Part shown: positions 15,158 through 25,093 of the stretch, one piece after another
Layout of the letters: the number at the start of each line of letters is the position of its first letter
Numbering within the stretch: position 1 is the first letter of the stretch
NCBI GenBank assembly: GCA_934695325.1
Contig: CAKUVD010000015.1
Span: forward strand, 1-52,371
DNA from: an uncultured Bacteroidales bacterium
GTDB taxonomy: Bacteria > Bacteroidota > Bacteroidia > Bacteroidales > UBA932
Length of the DNA stretch: 52,371 nucleotides
Direction: 5' to 3'
Notes under the pieces: model-generated
The model's database searches: none
What the model saw: only the letters and a program-made list of their open reading frames with translations
Told to the model about the DNA's origin: nothing
Program-made: the position numbers and the translations under genes

Positions 15158-17938
15158 ATGAAACGCATTTTATCCATCTTGTCCAAGATATGGTTCCCGG
15201 CTCTGGCAGTCGGCATCATCGCCATACAGAGTTTTGCGGCGGACTTATCACGCGCACTGGAGACAGGACTGATGACATTGTCGCCATCCGCCTCAGCGGA
15301 TACGGTCATATATCATAACAACATATTCACCAAATTCAGAAGCGACTACGAAAGAGCCCTTGCGGATTCAGCGGCCGCAGACTCACTGGGACTTGACAGT
15401 ACGGACGTATTCATCTCGGCAAGAGACACGATGAAAGTTCCTGATTCATTGAGATTCACGGATCCGTTCAGATTCAAGTACTATGTCGCCATCAAGGACT
15501 CCCTGACACACATCATAGTACGCGACTCGCTGAAACAGGCCGGAGACACTCTGGACTGGCCAAAGCTGGATTCGCTCTACCGCATTGACTCCACTGAGAC
15601 TGCGATACGCAAATTCAACGAGTGGTACGCCTCTCTGGACAAGGCGGAACGGAAGAAATACGACTTCGAGCAGAAGATGAAGCTCCGTCAGCATATCATT
15701 GACAGCACATTGAATGCGAAGGACAGCCTAATGTCCATAAAGGACAGCATCCGCGAGAACACCCCGAGGATTCTGGAGACATTCGCCGTGACAGACTCGC
15801 TGCAGTACAAGAGAATCGTAACTTGGAACAAGGGGCGTAATTTCAATGATGTCCTCATCCGTGACCTTGACACGTCGTACAACTATTATTTCAACGACTA
15901 TCCGTTTATGCGGGGCGACGTCAACGTCTCGTACCTCGGTACTGCAGGCTCGGCCGTGCAGACATATAATTTCCAGAAGCGGAAGAACGGAGAAGGGGTA
16001 TCGTTCTACGAGCCGTATGAAATATATTCTTACAGTCCATACACCCTTCCGATGTACAACACCAAGACACCATACACCGAACTGGCGTACTGGGGGACAT
16101 TGTTCGCCAATGCGGAAAGGGCTGAGAACGACCTGCATCTGATGACTACACAGAACATATTCCCGGAACTTAACTTCACACTGGAATATGACCGCCTCGG
16201 AAGCAACGGTATGCTGGAGAACGAAAAGACTGACAACAGGACATTCTCAGCGTCAGTGAACTATATGGGCAGGAGGTACCTTATGCACACAGGGTACATC
16301 TACAACAAGATGTCACGAGGCGAAAACGGCGGAATCGTAGACAATTTCTGGATAAGGGACACCACCGTAGGCTCCAGGGAGATCGACGTCCGGCTCAAGG
16401 ATGCTTCTACATTGATAAAGAAAAACACAGTATTCCTGGATCAGACCTACCGCATCCCGTTCAATTTCATAAGGAACATACAGGAAAACAAGGTACTGAA
16501 AAAAGAGAAGGCATACAGGGACAGCGTAACGGCCACCGGTGACAGCACCGCCATAAGCATTATGGAAGAGATGCTTGAGGAAAGGCAGGAGGCCAGGGCA
16601 CAGAAAGCGGCCGCGGACACGCTGGACACGGACATCACCACAGCTTTCATAGGACACAGCAGCGAATACTCTGTGTACCGGAAGATATACAAGGACAATA
16701 TAGGCGTCTCTGATGAAGCGGCCAGGTCGCTGTACAACAACAAGTTCTACCTGAACCCCACACAGTCCTCTGACTCGCTCAGGGTAATGAAGCTCGAAAA
16801 CAAGGTGTTCATAAAGCTCCAGCCGTGGTCAAGCGACGCCATCGTGTCCGCCCTCAATGTCGGCATAGGAGACAGGCTTATGAACTACTATATGTTCACC
16901 CCTGACAGTTATCTCAAGAAAAAGAGCGGAAATGTCGTATGGAATTCCGCATACCTGTACGGAGGCGCCAAGGGACAGTTCAAGAACTATTTCCACTGGA
17001 ACGCAGAGGGTTACTACACCTTCCTCGGAAAGGAAATGAACGATTTCGGTATCAGCGCCGACGCCGGTTTCAGCATATATCCTTTCAGGAGACACAGGAA
17101 AAGTCCGATGTCATTCAATGCACACTTCGAGACATCTCTTGACGAGCCCGAATACTATCAGCAACATTATTATTCCAACCATTACAAATGGGACAATGAC
17201 TTCAGCAAGATATCCAAGACAGCCGTGGAAGGCTCTTTCAACGTTCCGCACTGGCAGCTTGGCCTCACGGCCGGGTGGTCGCTGCTGAAGAATCACATAT
17301 ACTATGACGGTATGGCTATGGCAAGACAGAGCTCAGATGCCGTCAGCGTCCTCAGCGTGGCCCTGACCAAGAATTTCAGGCTATGGGGGCTCCACTTCGA
17401 CAATCAGGCATTGTTCCAGATATCATCAGACAAGGACATAATCCCGCTGCCTATGGTGGCTATAAACGCCAGATGGTACTGGCAGTTCAATGTCGTCAAG
17501 AAGGTGATGCAGATGCAGATAGGAGCGAATGTAACATATACCACCGACTGGTATGCGCCTGGATATAGCCCGGCACTCGGGATGTTCTACAACCAGAAAG
17601 TGGAGAAATACGGCAACTGCCCATACATTGACGCATTCGTGAACGTACAGTGGAAGAGAGCCTGCATCTTCGTGAAAGTGCTCAATGTAGGTATGGGATG
17701 GCCTATGGACAAGGCTGACTATTTCAGCGCCCACGGATACATCAGGCCTCAGAGAGGCATAAAGCTCGGTGTATTCTGGCCTTTCTATCTGCAGCCTTCC
17801 AAGAACAAGGCAGTGAGCGGAGCCGGTTCCCTCGGAGGTGACAGCGGCAGGTCATCTTCATCAGGTTCCGGAACAGGAGAAAACACATCAGGCGGATTCG
17901 GAGGCTTCGGAGGAGGCAACGGTACGTCTATGCTATAG
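15158..17938 (+). CDS. Putative porin (Bacteroidota Porin_10-like outer membrane protein)
   Basis: A 926-aa outer-membrane protein with a signal peptide (KRILSILSKIWFPALAVG, cleavage near SFA). Residues 50-240 are charged, rich in D, S, K and T and probably helical; from about 250 long runs of alternating aromatic and polar residues suggest beta-barrel strands (for example YTFLGKEMNDFGISADAGFS). The C-terminus is a low-complexity Gly/Ser tail (about residues 890-926), unusual for a barrel and possibly exposed. The family is known from Bacteroidota as 'putative porin', with undefined cargo. I start at 15158, not at an in-frame ATG at 15113, because that places the signal peptide at the N-terminus. 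The lytic transglycosylase gene follows after 15 nt. Confidence 0.85.
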   Translation: MKRILSILSKIWFPALAVGIIAIQSFAADLSRALETGLMTLSPSASADTVIYHNNIFTKFRSDYERALADSAAADSLGLDSTDVFISARDTMKVPDSLRFTDPFRFKYYVAIKDSLTHIIVRDSLKQAGDTLDWPKLDSLYRIDSTETAIRKFNEWYASLDKAERKKYDFEQKMKLRQHIIDSTLNAKDSLMSIKDSIRENTPRILETFAVTDSLQYKRIVTWNKGRNFNDVLIRDLDTSYNYYFNDYPFMRGDVNVSYLGTAGSAVQTYNFQKRKNGEGVSFYEPYEIYSYSPYTLPMYNTKTPYTELAYWGTLFANAERAENDLHLMTTQNIFPELNFTLEYDRLGSNGMLENEKTDNRTFSASVNYMGRRYLMHTGYIYNKMSRGENGGIVDNFWIRDTTVGSREIDVRLKDASTLIKKNTVFLDQTYRIPFNFIRNIQENKVLKKEKAYRDSVTATGDSTAISIMEEMLEERQEARAQKAAADTLDTDITTAFIGHSSEYSVYRKIYKDNIGVSDEAARSLYNNKFYLNPTQSSDSLRVMKLENKVFIKLQPWSSDAIVSALNVGIGDRLMNYYMFTPDSYLKKKSGNVVWNSAYLYGGAKGQFKNYFHWNAEGYYTFLGKEMNDFGISADAGFSIYPFRRHRKSPMSFNAHFETSLDEPEYYQQHYYSNHYKWDNDFSKISKTAVEGSFNVPHWQLGLTAGWSLLKNHIYYDGMAMARQSSDAVSVLSVALTKNFRLWGLHFDNQALFQISSDKDIIPLPMVAINARWYWQFNVVKKVMQMQIGANVTYTTDWYAPGYSPALGMFYNQKVEKYGNCPYIDAFVNVQWKRACIFVKVLNVGMGWPMDKADYFSAHGYIRPQRGIKLGVFWPFYLQPSKNKAVSGAGSLGGDSGRSSSSGSGTGENTSGGFGGFGGGNGTSML

Positions 17939-17953
17939 CCAACAGGACCTCAA

Positions 17954-19045
17954 ATGAACATATCGAAGAGGCTTAGAATAATAATGAAATACCTTGCTCC
18001 TACCATAGCGGTTATGGTGGGAGTACCGCTATTGCAGAAGAACAATGCAGAAAAGGGGGCCTTCGACGGAGAAAGGCTTAGGTGTGTCATCGCCACATCC
18101 AACTCGCCATCGATGCGTTATGCTATAGGATACAACTATGAAATGCTGTCGCTTTTCGCCTGGCAGATAGGAAAGGAGGCGGACATATTCATAGGGAGCG
18201 AGGAATACCTGGACTCTCTGGAGAACAACAGCGTAGACATCGTGGTGCTGCCATTCTCGGACTCATTGATATATAATAAAGAATATTTCGCATCCGTCCC
18301 GCTCGCTGACAGTTCAGCCTGGATAGTGGACGGAAGGATGAATGCAGGGCACAAGGAGATAAATCATTGGCTTTCAAGTTTCTGCCTCTCCGATGAGCAT
18401 AAGCGGATCTCCGGAAGGTTCACCCCTGGATACGAGCCATACAGAAGGCTGAAAAAGGGATGGAGATACAAGACGCTCAGTCCCTATGACGAACTGATAG
18501 CGAAATACTCCTCAGAAATGGGATGGGACAGGACAATGCTGACGGCCCTCGTCTGGCAGGAATCCCAGTTTCACATCGAGGCCCATTCGCGGCGCGGCGC
18601 GGTAGGACTCATGCAGCTTATGCCGCACACGGCAAGCCGTTTCGAAGCTGACAATCTGCTTGATCCTGAAGAGAATATACGCACAGCCGTGAAATATCTC
18701 AAGCATCTGCAGGGTATGTTCAGGAAATACACCTCGGACAGCCAGGAACTGATGAAATTCACTCTTGCCGCATATAATGCAGGTGAAGGCAGGATACAGG
18801 ACTGCATAAACTACGCAGCATCCATAGGAGCGCCGCACAGCAGATGGGAGGACATTGTCTCAGTCATTCCCGATATGAGGGAAGACGCCATTCTCGAAGT
18901 AGATACGGTGAAACTCGGAAAGTTCAAAGGATTCGAGACAGTCAATTATGTAGAGAGAATGCTGTCGCTGTCCGACACATTCAGAAAGATATCGGCATCC
19001 TCTACTGGGCCCGCACAGTCTTCGCAGGATCGACTCCAGAAATAA
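17954..19045 (+). CDS. MltF-like lytic murein transglycosylase
   Basis: A 363-aa protein with a membrane/signal segment near residues 12-26, a periplasmic-binding-protein-like part (about 35-165) and a C-terminal SLT transglycosylase domain (about 175-320). The catalytic Glu is in ALVWQESQFH; GLMQLMPHTA and TLAAYNAGEGRI are the other family motifs. It cleaves the MurNAc-GlcNAc bond to form 1,6-anhydroMurNAc, which may feed sugar recycling like that encoded at 2544-4789. The N-terminal half is shorter than in E. coli MltF. Its last 44 nt overlap the convergent permease gene. Confidence 0.9.
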   Translation: MNISKRLRIIMKYLAPTIAVMVGVPLLQKNNAEKGAFDGERLRCVIATSNSPSMRYAIGYNYEMLSLFAWQIGKEADIFIGSEEYLDSLENNSVDIVVLPFSDSLIYNKEYFASVPLADSSAWIVDGRMNAGHKEINHWLSSFCLSDEHKRISGRFTPGYEPYRRLKKGWRYKTLSPYDELIAKYSSEMGWDRTMLTALVWQESQFHIEAHSRRGAVGLMQLMPHTASRFEADNLLDPEENIRTAVKYLKHLQGMFRKYTSDSQELMKFTLAAYNAGEGRIQDCINYAASIGAPHSRWEDIVSVIPDMREDAILEVDTVKLGKFKGFETVNYVERMLSLSDTFRKISASSTGPAQSSQDRLQK

Positions 19046-20162
19046 ACAGGCACGGAAGAAGCAGGGACAGCATTATCACGGCATACGAGATGATGTCCGC
19101 TCCTATGACCTGGATGAAATCGATGTCCACCGGAACGAACGGCACGAAATAATTCGCCGGGTTCAATGCGATGATATGTGTATGGCTCTGCACTATGCAG
19201 AACAGGAAAGCCAACAGATTGCCGAGCAGCATTCCCTTGATCACGGCGCCTGAGGCCACCTTGAGGAAAACAGAAGAAATCGCTCTGTCGCGCATTCCCA
19301 TTGACTTCAGGATACCGATGACGCTTATGTTGCGGAAAAGCATTATGAGAAGTGAGGAAATCATATTGAACCCAGCCACGACAGTCATCAATATGAGCAC
19401 GAAAAGCACGTTGAAGTCAATGAGCTGAAGCCAGGAGAAGATTTCCGGATACATATTCATCGCAGATGACGCTACCACGGTATCTTCATCTTCAGGAGTA
19501 TTGAAAAGGACTCTCGCACCGACTTCTTCCGTCATCTCCTTCATCCTGGTCTCCGAGCGCCAGCCATCATCCAGAATAATCTCCAGAGCTGACACTTCAT
19601 TCGCCTCCCATCTGTTAAGCCGCTGCATATCCTCAATGCCGGCATATACGATGAGCTTGTCGCCGCTGCCGGCCAGGTCATCATATATTGAAGACACTCT
19701 GAATTTCCTCGCACGCACCTTTTCTCCTACGAAATATGTAAGCATCTCACTGCCCTCACCCAGTCCCAGCATATCAGAAAGGCGACGCGGAATCCTCACG
19801 GAAAGGCTGTCTCCACAGCCGGGCACCCCCTTGAACAGGACACCGTTGATATTGCCTCCGACCTTGACGATTCCTGCGCGATAAACCACCGGGACAATGC
19901 GCTTTATTCCGTCCAGAGAATCCAATGAAGGAATAAAAGAAGCATCCGCCCGGACAGGCCTCGACTCGCTTATATAATTCAAATCCGGAGATGTCAGCCT
20001 GATATCCCCGGATATGGAGGCGATGCCGTCTCGGAGTTCCTTCCTGAACCCTGAAGACACGGCTATCGCCAGTATTATGATGAAGGAAGCGATGGCAGTA
20101 GTGGCCACCGCTATCCTTCCCTGGAAACGCAGTCTCCCCGCTATGAACGAAGACGCATTCAC
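19002..20162 (-). CDS. LolC/LolE-like ABC transporter permease (FtsX family)
   Basis: A 386-aa inner-membrane protein: one N-terminal membrane segment (about 20-38), a periplasmic domain (about 40-240), then three C-terminal segments, the first holding NVLFVLILMTVVAGFNMISS. This is the MacB/FtsX permease topology of LolC/LolE, which release lipoproteins for transport to the outer membrane. The partner ATPase is not in the window. The start is GTG at 20162, sharing one base with the TAG of the upstream peptidase gene (TAGTG), so translation is probably coupled. The 3' end overlaps the convergent transglycosylase gene. Confidence 0.86.
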   Translation of the reverse strand: MNASSFIAGRLRFQGRIAVATTAIASFIIILAIAVSSGFRKELRDGIASISGDIRLTSPDLNYISESRPVRADASFIPSLDSLDGIKRIVPVVYRAGIVKVGGNINGVLFKGVPGCGDSLSVRIPRRLSDMLGLGEGSEMLTYFVGEKVRARKFRVSSIYDDLAGSGDKLIVYAGIEDMQRLNRWEANEVSALEIILDDGWRSETRMKEMTEEVGARVLFNTPEDEDTVVASSAMNMYPEIFSWLQLIDFNVLFVLILMTVVAGFNMISSLLIMLFRNISVIGILKSMGMRDRAISSVFLKVASGAVIKGMLLGNLLAFLFCIVQSHTHIIALNPANYFVPFVPVDIDFIQVIGADIISYAVIMLSLLLPCLFISGVDPAKTVRAQ

Positions 20163-22180
20163 TACCAGATGTGAACTCTCTCGCTTTCCGGACGGAACAT
20201 CGGATCGCCTTCCTTTATCCCGAAAGCGTCGAAGAACGTCTGGAAATTGCGCAGTGAGACATTGACTCTGTTCACGGCGAGAGAATGCACGTCAAGCTTG
20301 GTCAGACGGGCCTTCTCCGCATCCCTGATGTTCTGAGCCCAGATGATGCCGTAAGAGAGATAGAATCTCTGCTCCGGGGTGAAGCCGTCGATGAGTCCCG
20401 GGCGATGTCTGGATATGGCCTTCTCCATCGCGGTATATGCTATGCTGAGTCCGCCGTGATCTCCGATGTTCTCGCCGAGAGTAAGCTTTCCGTTGGCCAT
20501 CACGCCAGGTATGATTTCCACCTGGTCAAACTGATTCACGAGAACCTGAGCCTTCGCATTGAACTTGTCTGCATCCTCCGAAGTCCACCAGTTCACCATA
20601 TTGCCGTCCTTGTCGAAGTGCCTTCCCTGGTCATCGAAGCCGTGTGACATCTCGTGCCCGATCACTACGCCTATCGCGCCATAGTTCACTGCATCGTCAG
20701 CGTCAGGGTTGAAGAATGGCGGCTGAAGGATGGCGGCCGGGAAGCAGATCTCATTCGTGGACGGGTTATAATAGGCATTGACAGTCTGCGGGGTCATTCC
20801 CCACTCTGTCCTATCCGTAGGTTTCCCGAGGTCGTCCATATTGTCCGCGACATACCATCTGCTCGCAGCGCGAAGATTCTCATAATATGAAAGAGCTGGG
20901 TCAATGTCCAGGGACGAGTAATCCTTCCATTTGTCCGGATATCCGACCTTCACCGTGAAGTTGTCAAGTTTCTCGTGAGCTTTCATCTTAGTGGAGTCGC
21001 TCATCCAGTCCAATTCGTCAATGTGTTCGCTGAAAGCCTTCTGAAGGTTCGATATGAGTTTCAGCATCTTCTTCTTGGATGATTCAGGGAAATACCTGTC
21101 CACATACATCTTGCCGACAGCCTCGCCTAGAATGCTGTTCGGGACACGCATCGCCCTCTTCCACCTCGGCTTCTGCTCCGTGACGCCGGACATCTGCCTG
21201 CTGAAGAAATCGAAGCTTGCGTCATAGAAGTCATCGCTGATGGAACCGCAGGCGTCCTGGATAAGTTGTCCTGCCACATACTCCTTCAGAATATGGAGAT
21301 CGGCATCTGCGAAATAGCGGCTGAAAGCCTCGAAGAACGATGGTTCATTCACATTCAGCTTGGCCTGGTCAGGAATGTTTCTCGCGGCGAAGTAAGTCTT
21401 GAAGTCAAACCCAGGGTATGCCGCCTCGAGTTCCGCCGTGGACATCGGGTTGTAAAGTTTCTCCATATCCCTTTCCTGAATGCTCGTCCAAGAGTTCATC
21501 GCCAGTGTATCTTCCACTGTCAATGCGTTCTCGGCAGCGGCTTCAGGCTTAGGCATTCCTGCAAGGTCAAATATCCGCGTGAGGAAATTCCTGTACCCTT
21601 TCTTGATCTCGTCATTCGACGCTTCTGTATAATAGTCACGGTCTCCTATTCCCAAGCCTCCCTGGCCCAGATAGAGAATCTGGGAGTCGCTGTCCATAAG
21701 GTCAGACATCACGAATGCCCCGAAGAACGGAGATATGCCATTGTCGTGCATATCTGCGATGAGTCTTACAAGTTCATCCTTGTCCTTCACATCGAGAACC
21801 TGATCCAAGTACTTCTTCACAGGGGTGAAACCATCGGCGTTCAGCCTTGCGGAATCCAGGCCCATCTTGTAGATGTCAGATATTTTCTGCTCCACCGTGC
21901 CCTTTGCCGCAGAAAGCTTTGTCATCTCCTTGAAAAGGTCATTGAGGCGCTTCTCATTGTTCTCGTTAAGGCCGTCAAATGAGCCGAAACGGGCGTATTC
22001 AGGCTTAAGAGGATTGTTCTTCTGCCATCCACCCGTGGCATATTGATAGAAATCCTTTGCCGGCGAACAGGTGGTGTCAAGATATGAAAGGTCTATACCC
22101 TTCACTTTCTCTGTGTTTCCGCCAGAGTATCCGGCCGCCATAAGCGCCGACGCCATAAGCATTGTCATTACTTTATTCAT
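20162..22180 (-). CDS. M13 family zinc metallopeptidase (PepO-like)
   Basis: A 672-aa peptidase. The zinc site HEMSH is seen in VVIGHEMSHGFDDQGRHFD with the third ligand in LGENIGDHGGLSI, and NAYYNPSTNEICFPAAI is the substrate-binding block; all are hallmarks of the neprilysin/PepO family. It cleaves peptides in the periplasm or at the surface. The N-terminus looks like a lipoprotein signal, but where a lipidated Cys would stand there is Tyr17 (LMAAGYSGG; codon TAC where TGC would be Cys), so it may be soluble periplasmic. It lies 60 nt after the TonB-like gene in a minus-strand series. Confidence 0.95.
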   Translation of the reverse strand: MNKVMTMLMASALMAAGYSGGNTEKVKGIDLSYLDTTCSPAKDFYQYATGGWQKNNPLKPEYARFGSFDGLNENNEKRLNDLFKEMTKLSAAKGTVEQKISDIYKMGLDSARLNADGFTPVKKYLDQVLDVKDKDELVRLIADMHDNGISPFFGAFVMSDLMDSDSQILYLGQGGLGIGDRDYYTEASNDEIKKGYRNFLTRIFDLAGMPKPEAAAENALTVEDTLAMNSWTSIQERDMEKLYNPMSTAELEAAYPGFDFKTYFAARNIPDQAKLNVNEPSFFEAFSRYFADADLHILKEYVAGQLIQDACGSISDDFYDASFDFFSRQMSGVTEQKPRWKRAMRVPNSILGEAVGKMYVDRYFPESSKKKMLKLISNLQKAFSEHIDELDWMSDSTKMKAHEKLDNFTVKVGYPDKWKDYSSLDIDPALSYYENLRAASRWYVADNMDDLGKPTDRTEWGMTPQTVNAYYNPSTNEICFPAAILQPPFFNPDADDAVNYGAIGVVIGHEMSHGFDDQGRHFDKDGNMVNWWTSEDADKFNAKAQVLVNQFDQVEIIPGVMANGKLTLGENIGDHGGLSIAYTAMEKAISRHRPGLIDGFTPEQRFYLSYGIIWAQNIRDAEKARLTKLDVHSLAVNRVNVSLRNFQTFFDAFGIKEGDPMFRPESERVHIW

Positions 22181-22240
22181 TTCGTTATATTTTTTTGTTT
22201 CATTCTCTCCACTGGAACCCGACGGTTTCCAAATGCTGAC

Positions 22241-22969
22241 CTACTGTGCAATAAACTGATAAACAATATCTCCGGTCTGCCTGGACGGAGCCGACGAAGA
22301 TGACGAGAACCGGGACATCCTGGCCGCTCTCACGGCGAAATCACGCAGGCAGCGGTCTGTAGATGAAACGTCATCCAGGACTCTGGCATCCACTACCCGC
22401 CCTGAGTTATCGACATTGATCACGACTGTCACCATACCGCCCTTGAAACATCTGTATGCAGGAATCGGAAGATGGCTTGCCTTGCGGTTCTCAAGATGCC
22501 ACGACAGCACAGAGGGGCCGCTGTATGTAGTCTGGGATGGCTTGTCCTCTCTGACCTTTTCAGACGGCATCTCCACGTAGTCGGCATCCGGTTCCACCTG
22601 AGGGCCGTTCTTCAGGTCCTTCGCCAGCCGGGCCGCATCTGCATACAGCTTGTCGGCATCGGTGTTCCTGTCGTCCTTCAGCATACCCTTGTTGCGTGAG
22701 ACGGTGGCATTCTTGAACTCCACTCCGGACGTGCCGTCCAGCATACGGTTTATTTTCTCGTCAATGCTCTCGTCCATCGTCTTGTCCTCAACCTCCTGCC
22801 TGTCCTTTTTCTCGGCCTCGCGCGATTCATCCTGACGCGAGAAATCTATGACAAACGAGTTCTCCTTTTGCAAGGAAAACCCGATTTGCGCAACAAGCAG
22901 GATTATCAGAACTGTCAGATGAACTATCACCGTAAGATAAAGTCCCGCCTTATCGTCCCGTGTAAGCAT
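22241..22969 (-). CDS. TonB-like energy transducer
   Basis: A 242-aa protein with an N-terminal membrane anchor (about 10-30, YLTVIVHLTVLIILLVAQIG, containing the His seen in TonB anchors), a charged linker (about 40-150) rich in E, K, D and R instead of the usual Pro, and a TonB-type C-terminal domain (about 165-242) with GGMVTVVINVDNSGRVVDARVL. TonB proteins carry proton-motive energy from ExbB-ExbD to SusC-type transporters. The start overlaps the end of udk by 20 nt. The diverged linker makes exact TonB function less sure than the fold. Confidence 0.8.
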   Translation of the reverse strand: MLTRDDKAGLYLTVIVHLTVLIILLVAQIGFSLQKENSFVIDFSRQDESREAEKKDRQEVEDKTMDESIDEKINRMLDGTSGVEFKNATVSRNKGMLKDDRNTDADKLYADAARLAKDLKNGPQVEPDADYVEMPSEKVREDKPSQTTYSGPSVLSWHLENRKASHLPIPAYRCFKGGMVTVVINVDNSGRVVDARVLDDVSSTDRCLRDFAVRAARMSRFSSSSSAPSRQTGDIVYQFIAQ

Positions 22970-23582
22970 TTCTTTTCTGCAATGATTTCTCGATTGTAGC
23001 TGCTATGATGTCTATCGCGACCTTATTGTGACCGCCCTGCGGGATTATGATGTCGGCATAGCGCTTGCTCGGCTCTATGAACTGGAGATACATAGGCTTG
23101 ACGGTCTTCGTATACCTCTCTATGACAGTCTCGACCGTCTTTCCCCTTTCTATGATATCCCTGGCCATAACGCGCATAAGCCTGTCATCGTCATCAGCGT
23201 CCACGAATATCTTTATGTCCATCTGATCACGGAGCTCCTTGCAAGTGAACACGAGAATGCCTTCGATGATTATGACATCCGCCGGCTCCACCGTGATGGT
23301 CTCAGTCTTGGATCTGGAGCAGGTGAGGTACGAATATACCGGCTGCTCAATACTATTCCCGCTCTTGAGTTCCTTTAGCTGCTTGCAGAGAAGCTTGAAA
23401 TCAATGGCATCCGGATGGTCGAAATTTATCTTCTGCCTCTCTTCCAACGGAAGATAGCTGGAATCCTTATAATAAGAATCCTGTGGTATTACGACTACCC
23501 TCTCCTTAAGCTGATGCGTGATGGAGTTCACTACTGTTGTCTTCCCGGAACCTGAACCTCCGGCTATCCCTATTACCAGCAT
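22950..23582 (-). CDS. udk: Uridine kinase
   Basis: A 210-aa cytoplasmic kinase that phosphorylates uridine and cytidine in pyrimidine salvage. The Walker A loop is GIAGGSGSGKTT (about residues 5-16); IPQDSYYKD is the nucleoside-binding motif and NFDHPDAID and IIIEGILVF are further family blocks; RDIIERGKT is in the lid. Length is typical. It follows asnS by 12 nt and overlaps the TonB-like gene by 20 nt, so the three are one transcript. Confidence 0.96.
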   Translation of the reverse strand: MLVIGIAGGSGSGKTTVVNSITHQLKERVVVIPQDSYYKDSSYLPLEERQKINFDHPDAIDFKLLCKQLKELKSGNSIEQPVYSYLTCSRSKTETITVEPADVIIIEGILVFTCKELRDQMDIKIFVDADDDDRLMRVMARDIIERGKTVETVIERYTKTVKPMYLQFIEPSKRYADIIIPQGGHNKVAIDIIAATIEKSLQKRNAYTGR

Positions 23583-23594
23583 CGCAAGGACATA

Positions 23595-24986
23595 TTAAAA
23601 ATCCGCGTTTCTTGGGGTCCTCGGGAACGGTATCACGTCCCTGATATTGCTCATTCCGGTAACGAACAGAAGCAGCCTCTCGAAGCCGAGCCCGAAACCA
23701 CTGTGAGGAACAGTTCCGAATCTTCTGGTGTCAATGTACCACTCCAGGTTCTTTCGGCTCATTCCAAGTTCATTTATGCGGTTCTCAAGCTTCTCAAGAG
23801 ATGATTCCCTCTCAGAGCCTCCGATGATCTCACCTATCTTAGGGAAGAGGACATCAGTTCCGCGGACAGTCTTGCCGTCCTCGTTCTGCTTCATATAGAA
23901 AGCCTTTATCTCCTTTGGATAGTCCGTAAGGATCACTGGTTTCTTGAAATGCTTCTCGACCAGATATCTCTCGTGCTCGCTCTGCAGATCCACGCCCCAC
24001 TTCACAGGGTACTCGAACTGCTGACCTGACTCCTCGAGAATCTTGATTCCCTCCGTATAAGTCAGTCTCACGAAGTCAATGCCGAGGACACTCTTGAGCC
24101 TCTCGACGAGACCGTCGTCATATTTGTCGTTAAGGAACTGAATGTCGTCAATGCAATGATCGAGAGCGTACTGCACGAGATATTTCACGAACTCCTCCTC
24201 AAGGTCCATCGTATCGTACATGTCGTAGAATGCCATTTCCGGCTCGATCATCCAGAACTCGGCAAGATGTCTCGGCGTATTGGAGTTCTCCGCACGGAAC
24301 GTAGGCCCGAATGTATAGATCTCACCTAACGCCGTAGCTCCGAGCTCACCTTCAAGCTGACCGCTCACTGTCAGGCTGGTCTTCTTGCCGAAGAAGTCCT
24401 TGCTGAAATCCACCTTGCCATTGTGCATAGGCACCTTGGTAAGATCCAACGTCGTGACCTGGAACATATCCCCAGCGCCCTCAGCGTCAGACTCTGTGAT
24501 CAAAGGCGTGTTCAGATAGACGAAGCCTTTGCTCTGGAAGAATGAATGAATGGCGAAAGCCATTGCATTACGGATTCTGAGAATCGCGCCGAAAGTATTC
24601 GTCCTCAGCCTCATATGAGCCACAGTCCTCAAATACTCCAGGGAGGTGTCTTTCTTCTGGAGCGGATACCTCATCGGGTCACACTCGCCATAAACTTCTA
24701 TGCTGTCAGCCTTGATCTCCACGTGCTGACCGCTTCCGAGAGACTCTACGAGCTGCCCGCTCACTGCGAGGCTGGCGCCCGTCGTTATCTTCTTCAGCAG
24801 GTCCTCACTGAATTTTTCAGCCTCTGCCACAATCTGTATGTTGTTTATGGTGGAGCCGTCGTTCAAGGCGATGAATTTCACCTGTTTGTTTCCACGTTTT
24901 GTCCTCACCCAACCTTTGGCGAGCACCTCCTGACCAGGCTGCATCTTCAGAAGGTCTTTTATTTTCGTCCTTACAACTGTCTTCAT
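23595..24986 (-). CDS. asnS: Asparaginyl-tRNA synthetase
   Basis: A 463-aa class IIb synthetase charging tRNA-Asn. An N-terminal OB fold (about 1-100, [20 protein letters not shown]) binds the anticodon; class II motif 2 is in [20 protein letters not shown] and motif 3 in [10 protein letters not shown], followed by [20 protein letters not shown], which marks AsnRS over AspRS. I start at ATG 24986 because the upstream 23 codons cover the promoter and are not conserved-looking. It heads the asnS-udk-TonB-like series. Confidence 0.97.
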   Translation of the reverse strand: MKTVVRTKIKDLLKMQPGQEVLAKGWVRTKRGNKQVKFIALNDGSTINNIQIVAEAEKFSEDLLKKITTGASLAVSGQLVESLGSGQHVEIKADSIEVYGECDPMRYPLQKKDTSLEYLRTVAHMRLRTNTFGAILRIRNAMAFAIHSFFQSKGFVYLNTPLITESDAEGAGDMFQVTTLDLTKVPMHNGKVDFSKDFFGKKTSLTVSGQLEGELGATALGEIYTFGPTFRAENSNTPRHLAEFWMIEPEMAFYDMYDTMDLEEEFVKYLVQYALDHCIDDIQFLNDKYDDGLVERLKSVLGIDFVRLTYTEGIKILEESGQQFEYPVKWGVDLQSEHERYLVEKHFKKPVILTDYPKEIKAFYMKQNEDGKTVRGTDVLFPKIGEIIGGSERESSLEKLENRINELGMSRKNLEWYIDTRRFGTVPHSGFGLGFERLLLFVTGMSNIRDVIPFPRTPRNADF

Positions 24987-25009
24987 TTCTGAGAATACCG
25001 TTATTTCGG

Positions 25010-25043
25010 CAAATATAATCAAAACTGTGTTTTTAAACAAAAA
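25010..25043 (-). promoter_or_regulatory. Promoter of asnS
   Basis: On the minus strand TTTTTG (25038-25043), 20 nt, TATATTTG (25010-25017): an excellent -33/-7 match. The start would be near 25004, about 18 nt before the ATG. Its -33 T-run is also the T-run of the upstream terminator. Confidence 0.75.
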
Positions 25044-25075
25044 GGGGGCGACCAAAATTCGGTCGCCCTCTTTTC
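25038..25075 (-). terminator. Bidirectional-looking terminator after exbD
   Basis: An 8-bp GC stem (GGGCGACC 25046-25053 with GGTCGCCC 25061-25068) extended by A-T pairs, with T-runs on both strands. It lies 20 nt past the second exbD stop and ends the ExbB-ExbD transcript. Confidence 0.85.
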
Positions 25076-25093
25076 TAGATATTAAAACAAAAC

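Noticed and set aside
22187..22230. A terminator between the TonB-like and M13 genes
   Set aside because: A short GGAA..TTCC hairpin exists but no T-run follows on the minus strand, so it does not qualify.
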